This document shows, piece after piece, positions 8,571-16,827 of a stretch of 64,000 nucleotides of DNA. This DNA comes from Stutzerimonas stutzeri (lineage in GTDB: Bacteria; Pseudomonadota; Gammaproteobacteria; Pseudomonadales; Pseudomonadaceae), in contig DDVX01000007.1 in the NCBI GenBank assembly GCA_002345575.1, forward strand, positions 248,001 through 312,000, read 5' to 3'. Each line of letters opens with the position of its first letter. The stretch's first letter is position 1. The notes beneath the pieces are model-generated. The model was not told the DNA's origin. It saw only the letters and a program-made list of their open reading frames with translations, and searched no databases. The position numbers and the translations under genes were made by a program.

Positions 8571-10852
8571 CAGGCCAGCCTGCCCACCGGCAGGCTGCGT
8601 ACGCGCTTGCCGGTCGCAGCGAAGATCGCGTTGCAGAGCGCCGGCGCCACCGGCGGTACCGGCGGCTCGCCGACGCCGCCTGGCGGCAGGCTGTGGTCAT
8701 CGTTCACCAGATGAGTGCGGATCACCCGAGGCGAGGCCGAGTGACGCAGCACCTGGTAGTCATGGAAGTTACTTTGCTTGGTGCGCCCCTGCTCGAAGCT
8801 GATCTCGCCCAGCAGCGCCAGGCTCAGGCCCATGATGGCGCCACCTTCCATCTGCGCACGGATACGCTCAGGGTTAACCTGGGGGCCGCAGTCGATGGCC
8901 ATGTCGACGGCCACCACGCGCACCTCGCCCTTGTCGTCCACCGCCACTTCGATCACGGTCGCCGTGTAGCTCATGAAGCTGTAGCAGAACGCCAGACCCA
9001 GCCCGTGGCCCTCGGGCAGTTCCCGGCCCCAGCCGGCGCCTTGGGTGGCGGCCTCGATCACGCCACGCAAGCGGCCGGTGTCGTAGGGGTAGCGCTGCGG
9101 CGACTCGGTGTAGTTCCAGTCATCTCCCAGTTCACCGGGATGGATCTGCCGCGCCGGCCCGATCAGCTCCAGCGCGAAGGCCTTGTGATCCTTGCCGGCA
9201 CGCTGCGCCAGCTCGGCGATAAAGCACTGCGCCGCGAACGCATGGGGGATGTTGGATACCGAGCGGAACCAGCCGATGCGGGCGTGGGCCGGGACTTCGG
9301 CGGTCTCCACACGCACGTTTTCGATGCGGTACGGCATGTTGATGGCCGACATGCCCAGCTCGATCGCCATCTGCTCTTTGGCACCTTCGACGAACAGCGA
9401 GCCGATGGTGGGCGCTGCACTGCGGTGCAGCCAGGAACGCACCTGCCCTTCGTCATCCATGACGGCTTCAAGCCGCTGGAAGGAAACCGTGTGCAGGTAA
9501 TCGTGACGGATGTCGTCCTCGCGGCTCCAGACCAGCTTGACCGGCGTGCCCTCCGGCATGGCACTGGCCACCACCGCGGCCTCGTCGACGAAGTCCGGCT
9601 TGGACTTGCGACCGAAGCCGCCACCCAGCAGCAGCACGTTGACCTTGACCTTCTCAGCTGCGATACCCAGGCGTGCAGCCACCCCATCACGCGCGGCCAC
9701 GGGGTTCTGCACAGAGGTCCAGACCTCGACGCCGCCGTCCTGGATGCGCACGGTGGCCACTGGTGGCTCCATCGTCGCGTGGGCCAGATGCGGCACGTAG
9801 TATTCGGCGGCAAAGCGCTGGGCCTCCGCAGCCTTGTCCCACGCAACGGCAACATCGCCATGGTTGCGCACCGCCTTGCTCGGCGTGCGTGCGGCCTTTT
9901 CCAGCGTCTGCCGGTAGGCTGCCGAATCGTACCCACCGTTGGCGCCGTCGTCCCACTCAATCTCCAGCGCGGCACGCCCCTGCATGGCCGCCCAGGTATT
10001 GCGTGCCACCACCGCCACGCCGCCCAATGCCTGGAATGCCGGAGCGCCCTTAAAAGGTGGAATTTCCACCACCTTGAGCACGCCAGGCACCGCCAGCGCC
10101 TTGCTATCGTCGAAACGCTTTACCTTGCCCCCCACTACCGGCGGCCTTGCCACCAGGGCATACACCATGCCGGGCAGGCGCATATCCATGCCGTAGGTAG
10201 CCTGACCCGTGCTGATGGCGTCCAGGTCCACCAGGCGCACTTCGCTCTTGCCGATGTAGCGGAATTCATCGCGATTTTTCAGGCGCAGCGCATCGCCACT
10301 CGGCACAGGCTGCTTGGCTGCCGCAGCGGCCAGCTCGCCATAACCCAGGCGCCGGCCGGAGGCTTCGTGAACGACTTCGTGCTGGCTGGCGCGCACTTCG
10401 GAAACCGGCACTGCCCAATGTGCAGCCGCAGCCGCTTCGAGCATCTGCCGTGCCGCCGCGCCGACACGACGCATGGGGTCAAGGAAGTGGCGCACGCTGC
10501 GCGAGCCGTCGACGTTCTGGTTGCCGTAGCGCTCTTCGTTGGCCTCGGCCTGCACCACCTTCACGCGAGCCCAGTCGGCTTCCATTTCATCAGCGATCAC
10601 CATGGGCAGGCTGGTACGCACACCGGTGCCCATCTCGGCACGGTGAGCAACGATGGTCACGGTACCGTCAGCGGCGATGGAGACGAATACCAGAGGATCG
10701 TCCACCGTACCGCCGGGCATGCTATCGGCACCATATTTTGGTTCTTCCTCTGCCCAGGCCGCGCTGATCAGGCCCTGAGTCGAAACCGCCAGGGTCAGTA
10801 GCCCCACTCCCTTCAACAAGGTGCGGCGGGAAAGTCCGGTAACGGCATTCAT
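8570..10852 (-). CDS. Molybdenum-binding large subunit of a xanthine-dehydrogenase-family oxidoreductase (IorB-like)
   Basis: A 760-residue protein with a Tat signal at the N-terminus (GLSRRTLLKGVGLLTLAVS, cleavage near AWA-E), so it works in the periplasm. It has the isoquinoline 1-oxidoreductase beta-subunit layout, a fused pair of molybdopterin-binding domains, with the GGGFGRK cofactor loop near residue 410 and the active-site glutamate motif GGVGEPPVPP near the C-terminus. It would hydroxylate an aldehyde or N-heterocycle with the 2Fe-2S subunit encoded just upstream, whose gene overlaps it by 4 bp. No cytochrome subunit is encoded here, so the electron acceptor is unknown. The substrate cannot be told from sequence. 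Confidence 0.92.
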   Translation of the reverse strand: MNAVTGLSRRTLLKGVGLLTLAVSTQGLISAAWAEEEPKYGADSMPGGTVDDPLVFVSIAADGTVTIVAHRAEMGTGVRTSLPMVIADEMEADWARVKVVQAEANEERYGNQNVDGSRSVRHFLDPMRRVGAAARQMLEAAAAAHWAVPVSEVRASQHEVVHEASGRRLGYGELAAAAAKQPVPSGDALRLKNRDEFRYIGKSEVRLVDLDAISTGQATYGMDMRLPGMVYALVARPPVVGGKVKRFDDSKALAVPGVLKVVEIPPFKGAPAFQALGGVAVVARNTWAAMQGRAALEIEWDDGANGGYDSAAYRQTLEKAARTPSKAVRNHGDVAVAWDKAAEAQRFAAEYYVPHLAHATMEPPVATVRIQDGGVEVWTSVQNPVAARDGVAARLGIAAEKVKVNVLLLGGGFGRKSKPDFVDEAAVVASAMPEGTPVKLVWSREDDIRHDYLHTVSFQRLEAVMDDEGQVRSWLHRSAAPTIGSLFVEGAKEQMAIELGMSAINMPYRIENVRVETAEVPAHARIGWFRSVSNIPHAFAAQCFIAELAQRAGKDHKAFALELIGPARQIHPGELGDDWNYTESPQRYPYDTGRLRGVIEAATQGAGWGRELPEGHGLGLAFCYSFMSYTATVIEVAVDDKGEVRVVAVDMAIDCGPQVNPERIRAQMEGGAIMGLSLALLGEISFEQGRTKQSNFHDYQVLRHSASPRVIRTHLVNDDHSLPPGGVGEPPVPPVAPALCNAIFAATGKRVRSLPVGRLA

Positions 10853-11319
10853 TGCCCTACCTCCTGCGCGAGATTACTGGCTGCCTGAAAAATGGCGGAG
10901 CGGATGCGCGGGTAGGTTCCGCAGCGGCAGATGTTGCCGCTCATGGCATCGTCGATCTGTTGCTCGCTCGGCGATGGAGTCTGCTTGAGCAGGCTCACCG
11001 CAGTCATGATCTGGCCAGCCTGGCAATAGCCGCACTGCGCCACGTTCTGCTCGGTCCAGGCCTGCTGCACCACCTGCCCTACTGCGTCTTGCTGCATGGC
11101 TTCGATGGTACTGACCGCCTGCCCGGCCACCGCCGAAACGGGGGTGATGCAGGCGCGAATCGGCGCGCCATCCAGATGCACCGTGCAGGCACCGCAGAGC
11201 CCGGTGCCGCAGCCGAACTTGGTGCCGGTCATGCCCAACTCGTCACGCAGGGCCCACAACAGGGGCATGTCGTCGGGAACGTCGACCTCCAAGGTCTGGC
11301 CATTGACCTGAATGCTCGT
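10849..11319 (-). CDS. [2Fe-2S] small subunit of the molybdenum hydroxylase (IorA-like)
   Basis: A 156-residue ferredoxin-like subunit. Cys38, Cys43, Cys46 and Cys58 form the plant-type [2Fe-2S] site (GCGTGLCGAC), and Cys97, Cys100, Cys132 and Cys134 the second helical site (QCGYCQAGQ and ICRCGTY). It passes electrons from the molybdenum centre. The ATG at 11319 was preferred to 11364 because it places the ferredoxin fold at the start. It has no signal peptide; it is presumably exported together with the Tat-tagged large subunit, as known for this family. It is the first gene of the operon and overlaps the next by 4 bp. Confidence 0.93.
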   Translation of the reverse strand, partial: TSIQVNGQTLEVDVPDDMPLLWALRDELGMTGTKFGCGTGLCGACTVHLDGAPIRACITPVSAVAGQAVSTIEAMQQDAVGQVVQQAWTEQNVAQCGYCQAGQIMTAVSLLKQTPSPSEQQIDDAMSGNICRCGTYPRIRSAIFQAASNLAQEVGQ

Positions 11320-11782
11320 CATTGGCGAACTCCTCGTATGGATGCGTCCGGCGCGTGCCTGCAACGCAGAATATGGCTGGCGACAATGGGAATTACGAAA
11401 CAGCCTTCATGGACCGTTTTCTGCCATCGCCCTTTTTTGGTTGTTCTCTATCTGTTCTGCCGGATCAACACCGTCCGGCTCGTGACGCGCAAGGTAGACA
11501 CTGTTAATGCGCCGTGAGATCACTCATGGCGACTCCGGAGCATAAGAGCGCAGCCGCGGCGCGTCCATCCTCCTGACGTACCGTTTCGCACCGAGAAGGC
11601 GCTCTCCAGGGCAGCGCCGAAACATGCGGTATCGACAAATTCCAGCCCAATGCCGACCATGGCGGCCCCCCGCATCCGTTGGCTTGTGGCAGTGTCGAAC
11701 TCACTTGCAGCCGAACTGGACAACCACCGCTACGCTGCAAGGGCTTCTAATCACTTGCGATCACATTCCCAGGAGGATTCCT
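11320..11782. other. Divergent intergenic region
   Basis: These 463 bp separate the minus-strand molybdenum hydroxylase operon from the plus-strand ridA gene, so promoters for both are expected here. Short open frames exist on both strands but have no family resemblance, no convincing ribosome binding sites and no support, so none is called. I see no clear operator. Confidence 0.5.
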
Positions 11783-12136
11783 ATGAGTCTGCAACGCTTC
11801 AACAGCAACGAACGCATGTCCGCAGCAGTTACCTATGCCAACCTGGTGTTTCTCGCCGGACAGGTGCCGGATGACCGGAGCGAGGATGCCGCCGGCCAGA
11901 CTCGACAGGTGTTGGCAAAGATAGACAACTTGCTGGCCGCCGCCGGCTCCGATCGTTCGAAGCTGCTCAGCGCACAGATCTGGCTGAAAGACATCGAAGC
12001 AGATTTTGACGCGATGAATGCCGTCTGGAGTGAATGGCTACCAGCCGGCTGCGCCCCTGCGCGCGCCACCGTCGAAGCGCGGCTCGCATCGGCAGACGTA
12101 CTGGTGGAGATCATGGTCATCGCCGCCCACGCCTGA
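11783..12136 (+). CDS. RidA family protein (YjgF/YER057c/UK114)
   Basis: A 117-residue single-domain protein. The RidA pattern is visible as YANLVFLAGQVPDD near the N-terminus, DIEADFDAMNAVWSEWL in the middle and ARATVEARLASADVLVEIMVIA at the end, including the arginine of the E-A-R-L motif used for imine binding. RidA proteins hydrolyse reactive enamine/imine intermediates and trim oligomers in the cytoplasm; members of this subgroup may have other roles. A strong AGGAGG box lies 7 bases before the ATG at 11783. It is a single gene facing the stressosome operon. Confidence 0.93.
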   Translation: MSLQRFNSNERMSAAVTYANLVFLAGQVPDDRSEDAAGQTRQVLAKIDNLLAAAGSDRSKLLSAQIWLKDIEADFDAMNAVWSEWLPAGCAPARATVEARLASADVLVEIMVIAAHA

Positions 12137-12197
12137 AAAGACGTGGAGGACCTGCCCGGATTCTTCCATCTGAAGAAAGGCAGGCTCTGAAAACCAG

Positions 12198-12220
12198 AGC
12201 GCCACTCATGGAGTGGCGCT
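12198..12220. terminator. Hairpin between convergent genes
   Basis: A perfect 10-bp stem (AGCGCCACTC with GAGTGGCGCT) and three-base loop lies between the converging ridA and hybrid kinase genes. It has A-rich sequence on one side and a weak T-rich tail on the other, so it probably ends transcription from both. Confidence 0.6.
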
Positions 12221-12258
12221 TCAGTTGAGGCTGTAACCAGTAGCGATCCGCGCGCCCG

Positions 12259-14202
12259 TCATGCCTTGGCTTTCTGAATCATCAATTGCACCTTGCCCAG
12301 CAGCTCTTCAATCTGAACAGGCTTGGTGACCATATCCATCCCCTCACTCAGGAACCGGTCACGGCGTACCGCTTCCTCCGTATAACCGGTCATGAAGAGC
12401 ACCGGCAGCCCGGGGCGCGAGACGAGAGCGGCATCCGCCAGACCTCGTCCGGAAAGTCGCGGCAGACCGACATCGGTCAGCAACAGATCGATCGAGAAGT
12501 CGTCCTGCAACACCGATAGCGCTGTAGCAGCGTCGCCGGCTTCGCTGCAGCGATACCCTGCTTCTCTAAGCAGCTCGGCAACCACCATTCGCACCGCTGG
12601 CATGTCCTCAACTACCAGTACGTGCTCACCATTGCCCGCCGGTGTTTCGCCTGTGATAGGCATTGCCTGACGTACCGCAACGGCGGCTGGCAATACCAGC
12701 GTCACCTCGGTGCCCTGACCTATAGTGCTGCGTATGCGCGCCTCGCCACCCGACTGTCTGGCGAAGCCGTAGATTGAGGACAGTCCGAGGCCCGTGCCCT
12801 GACCGAGCGGCTTGGTTGTGAAAAATGGATCGAAGACCCTGTCGATGAGTGCTGCATCGATACCGACGCCATCATCCCTGACGCTAAGACCGACGTAATG
12901 TCCCTCAGCCAACCCCGAGCTGCCGCTCGAATGCAGAATGGCGGTAGCAATGGTGATGTTGCCGCCTTTTGGCAAAGCGTCCCGGGCATTAATGACCAGA
13001 TTGAGCACGGCGCTTTCCAACTGGCTGGAATCCACCTGGGCGATCGCGCCCTCCTCGCACAAATCCAGCGTCAGCGAGATATGCTCACCGATAGTGCGCC
13101 GCAACAGTTCTTCCAACGATTGGATCTTGAGGTTCAGGTCGGCCGGACGTGCATCCAGAGGTTGCTGGCGCGCGAACGCCAACAGCCGGTTGGTCATCGA
13201 CGCGGCGCTACGCGCGGAGCTCAGCGCGGTGTCCGCAAAGCGCAAAGCCGCTTCGGTCCGCCCTTCAACCACACGCCTTTTCAGCAGCTCGATACCGGTG
13301 ATGATGCCAGTCAGCAGGTTATTGAAGTCATGGGCGATACCACCGGTCAGCTTGCCTAAGGAATCCATTTTCTGCGCCTGGGCCAACTGCGCTTCGGTGC
13401 GTACCCGTTCGGCAACCTCCCGTGCGAGTTCGATGTTCACGTCATCGAGTTGTTGCAACTGCGACCGTTCGCGCTGGCGCTGCTCGGTCACATCTTCGAC
13501 AAAAACCAGACCGAGCTCGGAGGCATGGTAAGGCGACATCTGCCAAGTCGTTTCTCGCAGTTCGCCGTTAACCCGCATGACCAGGGCTTCATGCCAGCGC
13601 TCGCCACTGGCAAGACATTCGCGCAAGGCCTGAAGCTTGGCCTCCTGACCTTCGACCAGATAACTCAACAAGGCCGACGGCGCCTCGGGATCGCCCAGCA
13701 GCAACTTGAAAGCCTGGTTGCACTCATGGAGTTCCAATTGCGCGTCAATCAATGCGATCGGCGCTGGTACATTGGCGAATATCTCTCGAAAGCGCGCTTC
13801 GCTCTCGCGCAGTGCCCGCTCCGTGTCTCGCACACGAAGCAAGGTACGCAAGGTAGCAAGAAGCACATCAGGGTCGACGGGGTGTATCAGATAGGCATCG
13901 GCACCAGCATCCAGGCCGGTGATGATATCGCCAGTCAGGATTGAGGCCGCGGACACATGAATTACGGGCAGTAGTCGGCTCTGATGGTCGTCGCGTAGCA
14001 AGCGGACGATATCGAAGCCACTCATGTCGGGTAGATTCACGTCCAGAATCAGCGCATCGACATTTTCCTGCATGACGGCTGCAAGACCTTCAGTACCCGT
14101 TCCGGCCTCCAGCACGAGATAGCCATGACGCTCCAGAACGCGACGAATCGCGTAGCGCGTCGCGGCGTTATCGTCGACCACCAGGACCGTGCACTTACTC
14201 AT
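12259..14202 (-). CDS. Hybrid histidine kinase (REC-PAS-HisKA-HATPase-REC) of the stressosome operon
   Basis: A 647-residue soluble kinase. An N-terminal receiver has phosphoacceptor Asp54 (LILDVNLPDMSG); a PAS domain follows (about 130-250, ALRESEARFREIFANVPAPIALID). A coiled-coil linker leads to the histidine domain GKLTGGIAHDFNNLL, a kinase of the NtrB-like H-D-F-N-N type, then the ATPase domain (NLVINARDALP, DDGVGID, FTTKPLGQGTGLGLS). A C-terminal receiver carries LLTDVGLPRLSG. There are no membrane segments. Its ATG at 14202 overlaps the preceding kinase gene by 8 bp. It is the likely terminal signalling output of the module, perhaps receiving phosphate from the upstream kinase. Confidence 0.93.
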   Translation of the reverse strand: MSKCTVLVVDDNAATRYAIRRVLERHGYLVLEAGTGTEGLAAVMQENVDALILDVNLPDMSGFDIVRLLRDDHQSRLLPVIHVSAASILTGDIITGLDAGADAYLIHPVDPDVLLATLRTLLRVRDTERALRESEARFREIFANVPAPIALIDAQLELHECNQAFKLLLGDPEAPSALLSYLVEGQEAKLQALRECLASGERWHEALVMRVNGELRETTWQMSPYHASELGLVFVEDVTEQRQRERSQLQQLDDVNIELAREVAERVRTEAQLAQAQKMDSLGKLTGGIAHDFNNLLTGIITGIELLKRRVVEGRTEAALRFADTALSSARSAASMTNRLLAFARQQPLDARPADLNLKIQSLEELLRRTIGEHISLTLDLCEEGAIAQVDSSQLESAVLNLVINARDALPKGGNITIATAILHSSGSSGLAEGHYVGLSVRDDGVGIDAALIDRVFDPFFTTKPLGQGTGLGLSSIYGFARQSGGEARIRSTIGQGTEVTLVLPAAVAVRQAMPITGETPAGNGEHVLVVEDMPAVRMVVAELLREAGYRCSEAGDAATALSVLQDDFSIDLLLTDVGLPRLSGRGLADAALVSRPGLPVLFMTGYTEEAVRRDRFLSEGMDMVTKPVQIEELLGKVQLMIQKAKA

Positions 14203-15064
14203 CGGCTGGCTCCGCTGCAACAGCTAAAGGAATAATCACGAAGAACGTCGAGCCTACGCCAGGGGTGCTTTCGACCCCGACGCTGCCGCCAAGCAGCTCA
14301 GCGAAACGCATGCACAGCGACAACCCCAAACCCGTGCCTCGCAGCCGCTTTTGCAGGGGCGAGTCGATCTGTACGAAATCCTCAAACAGATTGCGGTGCA
14401 GATGCTCGGGAATGCCGATACCGGTGTCGGTTACTGCGAAGCGGATATTCCCGTCACCCTCAGGGCGCGCGGACACCCTCACTTCACCCTGCTGAGTGAA
14501 CTTCAAGGCGTTCGAAATAAAGTTACGCAGAATCTGCGCGAGCTTTTTGTCGTCGGTGTACAAGCGCGGAATGTTCTTGGGCTCTTCGAAGATCAGATCC
14601 ACCGAGTCGCCATCCACGATTGGGCGAAACATGCCCCGCAACGCCGAAAACAAATCGAACATGTCGAACCAGGCCGGCGAAATGGTGATTCGCCCGGCTT
14701 CGATTTTCGCCAGGTCGAGCAGGTCATCGACCATTTCACTGAGCTCCAAGGCCGCCCCGCTGATGAACAGCACCTGCTTATGCTGCTCAGCGCTCAACGG
14801 CCCGTCCATCTCGTCACTCAACAAGCGTGTGATGCTACGGATCGAGCCCAACGGGGTGCGAAATTCGTGGCTCATGTAGGACAAGAAGCGGCTCTTCAGG
14901 TCCGATGCCTGCTTCAGCTGTTCGGCCTGGACATCGAGCTCTGCATACAGGGCGAGTACGCCCTGATTGGTTTCCTCCAGCTCACCACGCAGCAGCTCGT
15001 TCTCGCGGCGCAGTCGCTCAATCTCATCAGTCTCCGTGCCCTGTCGCGCAATCGCATCAGTCAC
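14195..15064 (-). CDS. Sensor histidine kinase of the stressosome operon
   Basis: A 289-residue soluble kinase. Residues 12-56 form a coiled coil with no recognisable sensor domain; His66 is the phosphoacceptor in LSYMSHEFRTPLGS. The ATPase domain follows with the N box (ILRNFISNALKFT), G1 (DTGIGIPEH), F box and G2 (RGTGLGLSLCMRFAELLGG). Lacking a sensor, it is probably activated by a partner, most simply RsbT released from the RsbR/RsbS complex; that is inference from operon structure and from known Gram-negative stressosome clusters. Its ATG overlaps the phosphatase gene by 8 bp. Confidence 0.93.
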   Translation of the reverse strand: MTDAIARQGTETDEIERLRRENELLRGELEETNQGVLALYAELDVQAEQLKQASDLKSRFLSYMSHEFRTPLGSIRSITRLLSDEMDGPLSAEQHKQVLFISGAALELSEMVDDLLDLAKIEAGRITISPAWFDMFDLFSALRGMFRPIVDGDSVDLIFEEPKNIPRLYTDDKKLAQILRNFISNALKFTQQGEVRVSARPEGDGNIRFAVTDTGIGIPEHLHRNLFEDFVQIDSPLQKRLRGTGLGLSLCMRFAELLGGSVGVESTPGVGSTFFVIIPLAVAAEPADE

Positions 15065-16073
15065 CGGATACCTCCAAAGCTATTACCAAAACGGTTACAT
15101 CGTCGCGGCCTCGACAGTAATCACGGTGCAGCACAGCAGCGATCAGCGCAGGATGACGAAACGCCAACCCCGGGTAATCGCGCAAATCCCACCGTGTTTG
15201 AAGACCATCGCTGTACAGCATCAGCAGCTGGTTTTCCGTGATGGGATAATCGAAGACTTGCGCCTTGCGAAACCTCGATCCAACGATGCCGGGATGCGAA
15301 GCCAGACCGCGGCTCGTCTCTCGAGTTAACAGACGAGCGCCGATGTTGCCTACGCCGGTAAAGCGCAGAACGCCGGAACCTAAATCGCTTAGCACCAGCG
15401 CGGCGGCACCGCCACGCGTTCCCATCATGGCTTGATGCATTTGCAGCATCTGGACAGCGGGATCTGAAAATGGGTCGCCGGCGAACACCGCAGCGCCAGC
15501 GAGGCTCGCCTGCTCGGCGTCCTCACCATGGCCTATCCCATCTATGACCAACGCGCTGACACGTTGACCATCGAAGGCAAGATGCCAGACATCACCACAG
15601 GCCGGATCGGCATTGAGTGAATGCTGGCTGACGCCGAACCGTAGCGGCAGCGCTGACGTGTGACGGGCATATAGATGTACGAGAACAACCGAGCCTCTTG
15701 CGTCGGAGAACATATCGAACAGCTGCGCCTGACGTACCAAGGCACCGAGTCCGTTGCCCGGAGTGCCGCCGGTGGAAAAACCGTCCGCCAGGCACTCGCT
15801 GGGGTCAAAGCCCGGCCCGCGATCGATGCTGATCAATTCCATCGCGAATCCCGGCTCTGCGGGAATCGCGCGCAAATGCAGTTCACCATGGCCAGCGTGT
15901 TTCAGCAGGTTGGTTGCCAGTTCTGTCGCGGCAAGCGCTACGCGGCCGGCATCTGCTTCATCGAAACCCAGCTTGCTCGCCATTCCCTGAGCAACGCGCC
16001 GGGCGTGACCAACCTGACTATCTTCTTCGATCGGCACCACGACCGTCGTGCTGCCTTTAATGCTCAGGACCAT
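15057..16073 (-). CDS. Fused anti-sigma-type kinase and SpoIIE/RsbX-type phosphatase
   Basis: A 338-residue two-domain protein. Residues 10-135 are a GHKL ATPase domain of the RsbT/RsbW type (N box AATELATNLLKHAG, then IDRGPGFDP). Residues about 145-335 are a PP2C-like SpoIIE/RsbX domain (ALVIDGIGHGEDAEQAS for metal binding, LSDLGSGVLRFTGVGN, MLYSDGLQTRWD and RGRDDVTVLVIAL). In Bacillus, RsbX dephosphorylates RsbS and RsbR and resets the stressosome; here a second kinase-like domain is joined to it. It overlaps rsbT by 10 bp. Whether the N-terminal domain is an active kinase is not known. Confidence 0.9.
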   Translation of the reverse strand: MVLSIKGSTTVVVPIEEDSQVGHARRVAQGMASKLGFDEADAGRVALAATELATNLLKHAGHGELHLRAIPAEPGFAMELISIDRGPGFDPSECLADGFSTGGTPGNGLGALVRQAQLFDMFSDARGSVVLVHLYARHTSALPLRFGVSQHSLNADPACGDVWHLAFDGQRVSALVIDGIGHGEDAEQASLAGAAVFAGDPFSDPAVQMLQMHQAMMGTRGGAAALVLSDLGSGVLRFTGVGNIGARLLTRETSRGLASHPGIVGSRFRKAQVFDYPITENQLLMLYSDGLQTRWDLRDYPGLAFRHPALIAAVLHRDYCRGRDDVTVLVIALEVSGD

Positions 16074-16468
16074 TTGAGAATGCTAATGCGAGTACCGGTT
16101 CCCGGCGAACTGTCCAGCTCAAATTCATCCACCAGCCGCTTGGCACCCGTGAGCCCTAGCCCAAGACCGCCCCCAGAGGTCCAGCCATCGGTCATCGCCA
16201 GTTTGATATCCAATATGCCAGGCCCCTCGTCGCGAAACGTCACCCGGATGCCGGAACGGGCGCCCTGCTCGAGCACATGCCACTGCATATCGCCCCCGCC
16301 GCCATAAACGACCGTGTTACGGGCCAGCTCGCTCACTGCAGTGACCAGTTTGGTCAGATCAACCAGACGCATGCCGCAATCCTGGGCCAGCTTTCGAACG
16401 ACTTGGCGGGCAATCACCACATCCTGTTCGATACGCACTGGCACGCTGCCGCTTGCACATTCGATCAT
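16064..16468 (-). CDS. rsbT: RsbT-like serine/threonine kinase (stressosome switch)
   Basis: A 134-residue GHKL ATPase closely resembling RsbT: an N box SELARNTVVYGGGG, a G1 box RDEGPGI and a G2 loop TSGGGLGLGLTGAKRLVDEF. In characterised stressosomes RsbT is held by RsbR/RsbS, phosphorylates both on stress, and is then freed to activate a downstream partner. The gene overlaps rsbS by 4 bp and the phosphatase gene by 10 bp. No RsbU-type activator phosphatase is present, so the target of RsbT is probably one of the two kinases downstream. Confidence 0.93.
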   Translation of the reverse strand: MIECASGSVPVRIEQDVVIARQVVRKLAQDCGMRLVDLTKLVTAVSELARNTVVYGGGGDMQWHVLEQGARSGIRVTFRDEGPGILDIKLAMTDGWTSGGGLGLGLTGAKRLVDEFELDSSPGTGTRISILKWS

Positions 16469-16827
16469 TTTTCGGCCATCCGCTGATGCAGCAATTGCAT
16501 GCCCCTCTCAACATTGAGCGCGGTACTGACGCCTTGCAGCGTCAGCCCCAACTCAACCAAGGTGATAGCCACCGCTGGCTGCATGCCGACCACGACGGTC
16601 TCGGCATCCATGATGCTCGAGAGCCCTGAAATCGAACTGATCATGCGCCCGATAAATGAATCGACCATGTCCAGCGCCGAGATATCGATGAGAACGGCGC
16701 GGGCCGATGTCTGGCTGATCCGTTCGGCGAGATCGTCCTGCAGCGTCAGTGCGAGCTGGTCGTGCATATCGACTTGGATGGTGACTAGCAGGAAGTCACC
16801 CATCCGCAGAATTGGTATGCGTTCCAT
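16465..16827 (-). CDS. rsbS: RsbS-like STAS protein (stressosome scaffold)
   Basis: A 120-residue single STAS domain. The phosphorylatable serine is Ser57 in DISALDMVDSFIGRM, aligned with Ser59 of Bacillus RsbS; the IARMIS-like helix and the VVVGMQPAVAITLVELG stretch are also typical. RsbS forms the core of the stressosome with RsbR and captures RsbT. The start ATG overlaps the rsbR stop by one base, so the two are translated in fixed proportion. Confidence 0.93.
   Translation of the reverse strand: MERIPILRMGDFLLVTIQVDMHDQLALTLQDDLAERISQTSARAVLIDISALDMVDSFIGRMISSISGLSSIMDAETVVVGMQPAVAITLVELGLTLQGVSTALNVERGMQLLHQRMAEK

Noticed and set aside
11504..11740. Minus-strand frames in the gap between the molybdenum hydroxylase operon and ridA
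   Set aside because: No recognisable domain or ribosome binding site; overlapping frames of similar length exist in this gap.
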